Assembly (NCBI GenBank): GCA_036583965.1
Contig: JAZBQD010000034.1
Location: forward strand, 7,638,540-7,702,539
Source of the DNA: Prunella strophiata
Lineage: Eukaryota > Chordata > Aves > Passeriformes > Prunellidae
Direction of reading: 5' to 3'
Length of the DNA: 64,000 nt
The notes beneath the pieces are model-generated. The model was given only the letters and a program-made list of their open reading frames with translations. It was not told where the DNA came from and did no database searches. Of the stretch, positions 59,501-64,000 are shown one piece after another (position 1 is the first letter of the stretch; every line of letters starts with the position of its first letter). Position numbers and translations under genes: made by a program.

Positions 59501-59624
59501 GGCTGGCTCTGGCTTCACTGGGCACTGGATGGCCTTCATCCCCCAAAACCACTCTCACACCTTCACTGCCACAGGGAGTGTCTCAGCTCCTTCCCCTCCT
59601 GCCCCAGCCCTGCTCCCTCTGTGA
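28273..59624 (+). CDS. ADAM19: ADAM19 (meltrin beta), membrane metalloprotease-disintegrin (23 proposed coding exons)
   Basis: Coding exons: 28273-28333, 28791-28870, 31981-32051, 41717-41795, 42794-42870, 44742-44934, 45374-45439, 46815-46886, 47695-47861, 48744-48828, 49075-49214, 50342-50519, 51997-52086, 53269-53464, 53716-53824, 54332-54524, 55095-55175, 55684-55792, 55892-56099, 56252-56318, 56964-57170, 58524-58670 and, tentatively, 59412-59624. The model gives 962 residues (human 955). Domains in order: signal peptide (1-20); prodomain with a cysteine-switch candidate Cys161 (ACGY); furin site RVKR (187-190); metalloprotease with [12 protein letters not shown] (His332, Glu333, His336, His342) and Met-turn CIMA; disintegrin (from about 407); cysteine-rich; EGF-like ending PPFC (665); one membrane span (about 686-709, with an unusual internal Lys); and a Pro-rich tail with SH3-ligand-like segments (about 775-890). 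All catalytic residues are present. ADAM19 sheds neuregulins and acts in heart and neuromuscular development. Exons 1-18 are firm; the exon 19/20 junction and exon 23 are not. Confidence 0.93.
28338..28556. repeat. 20-nt GC-rich minisatellite at ADAM19 exon 1 donor
   Basis: About eleven imperfect head-to-tail copies of a 20-nt unit close to TGCGGGGTGCCCGCTCCGGG. The array starts within a few bases of the exon 1 GTGAGT donor and fills the first part of intron 1. Apparent long open frames on both strands here are artefacts of this repeat. Confidence 0.9.
28620..28660. repeat. (GGAT)n-type microsatellite
   Basis: Five to six GGAT/GATG units that degrade into GGGT and GGTA variants, in ADAM19 intron 1. 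Confidence 0.85.
29375..29815 (+). mobile_element. CR1 LINE 3' fragment (longest in window)
   Basis: Sense CR1 3' region of about 440 bp with GATGCTCCAAGGGCTG, GGGAGCTGGGGTTGTTCATC, GGGAGAGTTGCCCAGAGAAG, GGCCAGGCTGGATGGGGCTT and a terminal block close to TTCTCTGGTTCTGTGAATCC. It lies in ADAM19 intron 2 in the gene's orientation and is 5'-truncated. Confidence 0.9.
31735..31774. repeat. 12-nt tandem repeat
   Basis: Three perfect copies and a partial fourth of TGCACTGCTCCC, in ADAM19 intron 2. The unit length is a multiple of three, so it keeps spurious frames open on both strands. Confidence 0.85.
35469..35640. repeat. Polypyrimidine (CTCTCT/TTTC) tract
   Basis: About 170 nt of almost pure C/T on the plus strand, made of CT dinucleotides with TTTC and CTCC interruptions and only a few G (GTCT units). 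It can form triplex (H-DNA) structure. Overlapping Ser/Leu-rich and Arg/Glu-rich open frames come from this low-complexity composition. Confidence 0.92.
40879..40962. repeat. AT-rich low-complexity block
   Basis: TTTATATTATT-type units repeated irregularly, in ADAM19 intron 3. Confidence 0.85.
42208..42256. repeat. Perfect 21-bp inverted repeat (hairpin)
   Basis: The arm at 42208-42228 is exactly the reverse complement of 42236-42256, with a 7-nt loop at 42229-42235. It lies in ADAM19 intron 4. The arm begins CATAAATTACTGATC. The symmetry breaks immediately outside the arms. Confidence 0.9.
42896..42974. repeat. ~12-nt minisatellite at ADAM19 exon 5 donor
   Basis: Six to seven imperfect copies of a unit near GGGAATGCCCTG, beginning about 25 nt after the exon 5 GTGAGT donor, in intron 5. 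Confidence 0.88.
43070..43300 (+). mobile_element. Possible LTR-derived fragment
   Basis: A TATAAAT stretch at about 43171 is followed, some 20 nt later, by AATAAA (about 43194) and a CT-rich segment. This spacing and order resemble the promoter/R region of an avian endogenous retroviral LTR. No internal retroviral coding region is present, and edges are guesses. It could be chance AT-rich intron sequence in ADAM19 intron 5. Confidence 0.25.
45820..45892. repeat. AT-rich (ATAT/AAAG) low-complexity block
   Basis: Irregular TATATA and ATAAAGATAT units in ADAM19 intron 7, including two copies of an AAGATATAT-type motif. Confidence 0.85.
46401..46424. repeat. Perfect 24-bp palindrome
   Basis: A self-complementary sequence with half-site ACTCATTCATTT and no spacer, in ADAM19 intron 7. 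Another direct copy of CTCATTCATTTA follows within 10 nt (about 46431-46442). Confidence 0.92.
50808..51060 (-). mobile_element. CR1 LINE 3' fragment
   Basis: The reverse complement of a CR1 3' end: CACAGAATCACAGATTCATT, then TTGGAAAAGACCTCCAAGAT, CATCAAGTCCAGCC, GGGCAGCCCATCCCAATGC and TTTCAGTGAAAAAATTCTTC. It lies in ADAM19 intron 12, antisense to the gene. The right edge is approximate. Confidence 0.88.
51420..51830 (+). mobile_element. Probable solo LTR (avian endogenous retrovirus)
   Basis: The order is LTR-like: a U3-like stretch, a TATAAAA box at 51648-51654, then a short segment with CTGAACAGACCTGG, and a tail with TTGAAAACTGCACAAGAAGA and GGTTCTGGGGCTGGGACA. The style recalls LTRs of songbird endogenous retroviruses. 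No retroviral genes flank it, so it would be a solo LTR in the sense orientation of ADAM19 intron 12. Terminal TG/CA edges and a target-site duplication were not confirmed. Confidence 0.45.
55892..56099 (+). other. ADAM19: ADAM19 transmembrane exon 19 with two candidate donors
   Basis: This exon encodes the only membrane span of ADAM19 (hydrophobic run from [15 protein letters not shown] to FLFYYL). A consensus donor, CAG|GTAAGC at 56028/56029, ends the exon in phase 0. The frame remains open to a second donor, GCT|GTGAGG at 56099/56100, which ends it in phase 2. Exon 20 needs phase 2 to read the family-conserved [12 protein letters not shown], so the longer exon is used in the gene model. 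The added 24 residues are Cys- and Pro-rich and have no counterpart I can recall in the human tail. Confidence 0.6.
56723..56845. repeat. 24-nt CA-rich tandem repeat
   Basis: About five copies of a 24-nt unit of the form ACACACAGCACACACTGGTGTT, with G/A variants, in ADAM19 intron 20. The unit length is a multiple of three, which explains Cys/Val/Asn repeat frames on the minus strand. Confidence 0.92.
59412..59624 (+). other. ADAM19: Tentative ADAM19 terminal coding exon
   Basis: A strong pyrimidine tract and CACCCAG acceptor (59410-59411) open in phase 0, matching the exon 22 donor at 58670. The frame runs 70 residues to TGA at 59622-59624. The peptide (starting [15 protein letters not shown]) has no clear match to the human ADAM19 end that I can recall. 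An alternative acceptor before 59047 would give a 25-residue end. Only transcript evidence can decide. Confidence 0.4.
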
Positions 59625-61991
59625 CTCACCAGGCTGCAGTCAGGCATGGCAGGGGTGCCCCAGGTACACACCAGGCTCAGCTGGACCCTCTCTGCCTTTT
59701 CCACGTAGGGATGACTTGTTTGTACGGTATTTAAATTTTGTTGTGCAATATCCAGTGCAGGGATGGGGTGATGGGGGTTTCACGTGTTTTTAATCAGTTA
59801 TTTAAGTATTACCAGGGAGAACAAGCTGTGAGTGCAGGTGCTGGCCTTGATGGGCTTTCATGTGAGCCCTGTTGGCTTCCTCAGCCCCCCCATGCAGCTG
59901 CAGGAGCATATTGGTGCTATACAGAACCCACTGCCTCTGGGGAGAGCAGCTGGTGATAACATTCTTCAGTTTATTCTCTGTTTACAGGGGGTGGCAAGTG
60001 GGGCCCCAACAGGGAGCCAACCGTGGAAAAAAAATTTGTGGGGCCACTGTGGATTTTGGTCAGCTTTAGCAGAGGGGATTATTTTTTTTATTTAATTATT
60101 TCCCCCATATAACCCTCTTCAGCAGGAGCATCACAACCCTTCTGCCCTCCAGCACTCGCTTGTCTTCTCCTGGTGCTGTAAACCCCAAAAGCAGCCCCAG
60201 CATGGCCCACGAGCTCCAGTCCAGGTCATTAGGACACACTCAAGGTACGACAGGGCAGCTGTGGCCCAGACACAGAGCAGGAGGCAGCAGGGAGCTCAGC
60301 ACAGGCAGTGCTGAGAGCTCTCTGCAGCGTGCGGTACCGCCAGCAGGAGATGTTTCTGCAAGTGTCTGTGCTGAGCTGTAACCCAGCATGGGCTGTCTGC
60401 TCCCCAAACCACTGAGAAACCTACCTGGAGAATGCCCAGGTGGTGAAACAGCTGAACTATTAACACAACACATGGTGCTTTTGTAGGGCAGCTCTCTCAC
60501 TCCAGGTTTTTTCTCCAGGCCATGGATGGAGAGAGCTGTCTGTGTGCACTTTAGCAGCTGATGGTTCTGACCCTGAGGACCCTCCCTTATGAATTTAGTT
60601 TTTCCTTCTCCTAATAGTTTGGCTTTTGTATGTGTTGTTTTTTTTGGGTGTTTTTTTTGTTTTTTTCCTCAGGATTTTAAAATAAGACCTTCTGTTATGC
60701 CAGATTTTTTTTTTTTCCTTGAAATTATTTCCTAGGAGAACACAGGGAAATCTGGAGCTGTGGTTACAACAGTCCTCTTGTGTCTGATTTATTATGGGCA
60801 AATCCTCAAAGAGCATGACTGCTGCTCCACATGTGAGAAACTGTATTATTGGCATAAAGAAAATGAGTCTTGTTTGCTGGTTCTCTTTCCCTACGATCTA
60901 CTCATTAAAGAAATCCCAGATAAACCCTAAGAACTCATTAAATTTGTAGTTATATGTAGTGGTGTATCTGTAGGATGACTTAAGTCACATTAGTTTTCAC
61001 AACTTTACTACCTCTTTCTCCACAAGGAAACAGTTCACATGGTGTGTCTTGAAATTCTCACAGATTATTCCTTATCTTACTAATTTTAGACCTTTTTTTT
61101 TACCTTCTATGTGCCTGTAAAACAAACCAATCTAAAAACCTTCTTTCTGAAATAAGGGAGGGCAAGTAAAAGACAACAGCTTTCTAGTCTTTGTCTTTTT
61201 CAATAGTTGGGATATATTATATATAAAAATGTGTATTTAAACAACCCCCAAATTTGTTGTTTCTTGGTATGTAATGGCAGGTTTGGCTGCTCACAGTGCA
61301 GCAGGACTGTGCATACACTGTAATTGTTGATTCAACCACAAGAACTTGATCTCAGACCTGAGCCCTCACTGAGGGCAGCAGCACTTCTGCTCCAACCCCT
61401 GATCTTCAGCAAATGGCCACTCAAAGCCACTAAAATTATTTTCACTGCATTTCATGTGAGCAATGGGATTGAGGTTTCAAAAAATGCCCCTGGACACACA
61501 ATGCTCAGAGAACTGGACATGCCCAAACTCTAATAGAAAACTTTATTGCTGGAATATCACAAAAAAGGTAGTTTTAAGTAAGTCCTTTTAAATTTTCAGA
61601 TGTGTGCAAGTTGAGTGAATGAGACCAGGGGAACTGCAGGAGTAAAAGATGGTAAATGATTGTTTTGAAAGATAATATTACTTGGGAGAACTTATAACAA
61701 AATGCATCTCACTTTCTCCTGTGTCCACATGTTAATGGTTTACAATAATGCTCTCTATGCATCTATGCAAATACTTGAAGAATGCAATTCATTGTGCCTT
61801 TTGCCTAGTTTTAATAAAATTTGTTGGTTGTCATTAACAAATACTCTTTCACTGTCTATTATTTCATTACCTCAGTTCAAATCTTCATTTTCTACATGGC
61901 ATTTCTCCAGGGATGGCAGGACTGCTTTAATGAAATGCACTTCTAGAGCGAAGAAAGATGAGTCCCATTTACAGCCATTTTCTAAAATAAA
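59625..61991 (+). other. Probable ADAM19 3'UTR
   Basis: Non-coding sequence after the proposed stop. AATAAA signals are at 61813-61818 and 61986-61991; human ADAM19 also has a 3'UTR of several kb. T-rich runs near 60640-60720 are the only low-complexity feature noticed. Confidence 0.45.
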
Positions 61992-63279
61992 ATGCACAAA
62001 GCATCACACTGATTAGGATGCCAAAACCAAAGCTGGAGTGAGTGACTTGGATTATTTTCTGTCCACCAAAGGAGGTCGCTGCAGTTTTACTCTGCTCCAG
62101 ATGCTCTTTCTGCTGTTCTCAGCTGTCCCTCAGCCTCTTTATCCTCTAGGGCTACACTAGTAAGATGAAATAATGAAAAGCTTTCAGATCCACCGCAGCT
62201 TTTTTATTTTGAAAAAAACCCCTTTATTTCCCTTTCCACATTCCAAAAAGACAGCACTGAAATGTCATTAAAGTAGGAGATTGCATCGTCCTCTCTCCCA
62301 AAGCCCCACATTGTATTTGCTCAGTGATGCTCACACCCAGGTATAATCAGGTGAGCATCTCAGAGGACAGCAGGGCACCTCATGGGGCTCAAAGAATTTG
62401 GGGGTTTTCCAAGGTCAAGATATTTCCTGAGGAAAAAAATACCTTATGTTTACAGCCACTTGGTCATTCAGACTGAAAAAAAAATTGTCACAAGAAGTCT
62501 TGGAGACAGTGGTAGAGTTTCTCTTGACATGGGGTTTACCCTGCCAGAGCTCCCCAGCCTGAGCAGGGACTGCCCTTCCTCAGGTGGGGTCTGGGTCAGT
62601 CCCAGCAACTTCACCAAGGCCTGGGCACCAGAGCTGCTCTGGGAAAAAAAACAAACCCAAACAAATGAAACTCCCATAAAAATAATTAACACTGCTTCAG
62701 GGAAACTCCTGCACCTCGCAAAAAAACAAAAGCTGAAAAAGATCTTCCCATAAAAACACTGCATGGCTTGAGTCCTGCCACTGAGCCTGAGTGAGCAGCT
62801 ATTGCAAAATTCACCATCTTTTGCCCATATTCACCAATATTCTTGTCCCCTTGTTTGCAGAGCAAGTGATTAAACAGGGATGAGCAGAGTCTGAATGGCA
62901 CCGTCCAGTCCTTGTCTCTCACCTCCTCTTGAGACGCTGGTGTGTATTTTAGAGTTCATGCAAGTGTCTGGAAAGGAAACAAAAAAAGACAAAAACCACT
63001 AATCAATGATCCATCAAGGCCTGGAAACAAAGACATCAATGGCCACCCAGGGGAAGGAGTGAAGGGTAAACATCAGCCGTGCCAAGAATAAGAGAGGGAA
63101 GGGGCCTCAGAGAGGAGCTTTGTTCCAGCACTATCATATTTCTAGAGGATTTTTGTTTCCAGTGGCTGCATGTATTAGGGCCCAGAGAGGATTAAACACA
63201 CCCCTTGCTGCCACACCATGACAGAGATCCTGTCCAAAAGCCTGAAGAAAGATTTGACTTTGGAAAAGACACAGTTTGT
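61992..63279. other. Intergenic between convergent ADAM19 and NIPAL4
   Basis: I see no coding exon or recognisable repeat here. The frame of 123 codons at 62382-62753 has no family similarity and overlaps an equally open frame on the other strand. Distal polyadenylation sites of either gene could extend into the region. Confidence 0.5.
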
Positions 63280-63285
63280 TTTATT
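63280..63285 (-). terminator. NIPAL4 polyadenylation signal candidate
   Basis: TTTATT on the plus strand reads AATAAA on the minus strand, about 90 nt after the NIPAL4 stop codon at 63372-63374. It would give a short 3'UTR. Confidence 0.45.
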
Positions 63286-63371
63286 TTCTGCTTTTCCTTT
63301 TCAGAGTATTTCCCTGGCACCTGGAATATTGACATCACCCACCCAACCTCCAGTCCCCTGCATGTAACACC

Positions 63372-63976
63372 CTAAGTGTAGAGCATGAATACTTTAGGTT
63401 TATCCTCTGGGGCAATGCTGGAGTTGTCCACCTCAATCAGGATGTTCTTGTCATCTCTGGTGACCGGCGCTGGCTGTTCGTTCTGAAGGACTTGGGGTAA
63501 ATTCCCTAAACTGACGTCCATGTCTTTGAAAGCATGGAGTAAAAACACCCCCAAAATGATGGTGAGGAAGCCACAGACTGTCCCAATGATGTCAACCACA
63601 GTCATGGCAACCCACTCCTTAAAGAGGATGATGGAAGTGGTGATGACGATGGTGGTGAACAGCACGTAGTAGATGGGGAACACCAAAGAGGTGTTGAAAA
63701 TGTCCAGAGACTTGTTGAGGTAGTTGATCTGCGTGGTGATGGATGCCACCAGCGTGATGACCAGGATCCAGGTCAGTGGGTGCTGCAGCACAGGCTGGCC
63801 AGCAAAGAAGCCCTTGATGGCAATTCCCAAGCCCTTGACTGAGGACACGGAGAAGGCGCCGATGACGGAGCAGATGGCGAGGTAGACGAGGATGTTGCTC
63901 TGGCCGTAACGGGGGCCGAGGTAGAAGATCAGGACAAAGCAGAGAGCCAGGAGGACTGCAGCATAAGCCAGGAAAC
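63372..63976 (-). CDS. NIPAL4: NIPAL4 (ichthyin), last coding exon, partial gene
   Basis: A 605-nt exon opens after a CTGCAG acceptor (AG at 63978-63977) with two bases completing a codon, and ends at a stop at 63372. It encodes about 200 residues with five hydrophobic spans: roughly [72 protein letters not shown] and [19 protein letters not shown]. The signatures [31 protein letters not shown] and PIYYV mark the NIPA/NIPAL magnesium-transporter family. The hydrophilic tail with [12 protein letters not shown] and EDKPKVF fits NIPAL4, as does synteny next to ADAM19. Human NIPAL4 defects cause ichthyosis. The upstream exons lie beyond the right edge of the window. Confidence 0.88.
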
Positions 63977-64000
63977 CTGCAGCAGGGAGAGAGGAACTCA

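Noticed and set aside
55892..59624. ADAM19 as a pseudogene because of the in-frame TGA after the first donor of exon 19
   Set aside because: All other exons keep phase, catalytic residues and cysteines, and the tail exons 20-22 remain open in the conserved frame. An alternative donor or isoform is more likely than gene loss.
62382..62764. Frames of 123 and 98 codons on opposite strands between ADAM19 and NIPAL4
   Set aside because: They overlap each other, show no family similarity and lack supporting splice signals.

Overview
The window is vertebrate nuclear DNA, almost certainly from a bird and possibly a passerine. The coding exons are short, have GT-AG borders and are interrupted by introns. 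CR1-type LINE fragments, the typical avian interspersed repeat, occur on both strands. Introns are compact: the ADAM19-like gene fits in about 31 kb. Promoters lie in GC-rich islands. Every multi-exon model here was built by hand from splice consensus, reading phase and remembered vertebrate protein families; no alignment or RNA evidence was available.

Layout, left to right: LSM11 (minus, 4 coding exons, 1704-8928); an intergenic stretch with a CR1 copy; THG1L (minus, 6 coding exons, 12103-16066); a short shared GC-rich promoter; SOX30 (plus, 5 coding exons, 16447-23728); about 4.5 kb of intergenic DNA with an (AT)n microsatellite; ADAM19 (plus, 23 proposed coding exons, 28273-59624); about 3.7 kb of 3'UTR and intergenic DNA; and the last exon of NIPAL4 (minus, 63372-63976), which runs off the right edge. 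The order LSM11-THG1L-SOX30-ADAM19-NIPAL4 is the gene order I recall from human chromosome 5q33, so synteny independently supports the names.

The genes do not form a pathway. LSM11 belongs to the U7 snRNP that processes replication-dependent histone mRNA. THG1L adds the 5' G of tRNA-His. SOX30 is an HMG-box factor of male germ cells. ADAM19 is a membrane metalloprotease-disintegrin. NIPAL4 is a polytopic membrane protein of the NIPA magnesium-transporter family. THG1L and SOX30 start codons are 380 bp apart, head to head, so they probably share a bidirectional promoter.

I found no new multi-gene system. The points most worth checking are a reading-phase conflict in the ADAM19 cytoplasmic-tail exons, the poorly conserved ADAM19 terminal exon, a perfect 21-bp intronic hairpin in ADAM19 intron 4, minisatellites that begin at two ADAM19 splice donors, and an LTR-like element with a TATA box in ADAM19 intron 12.
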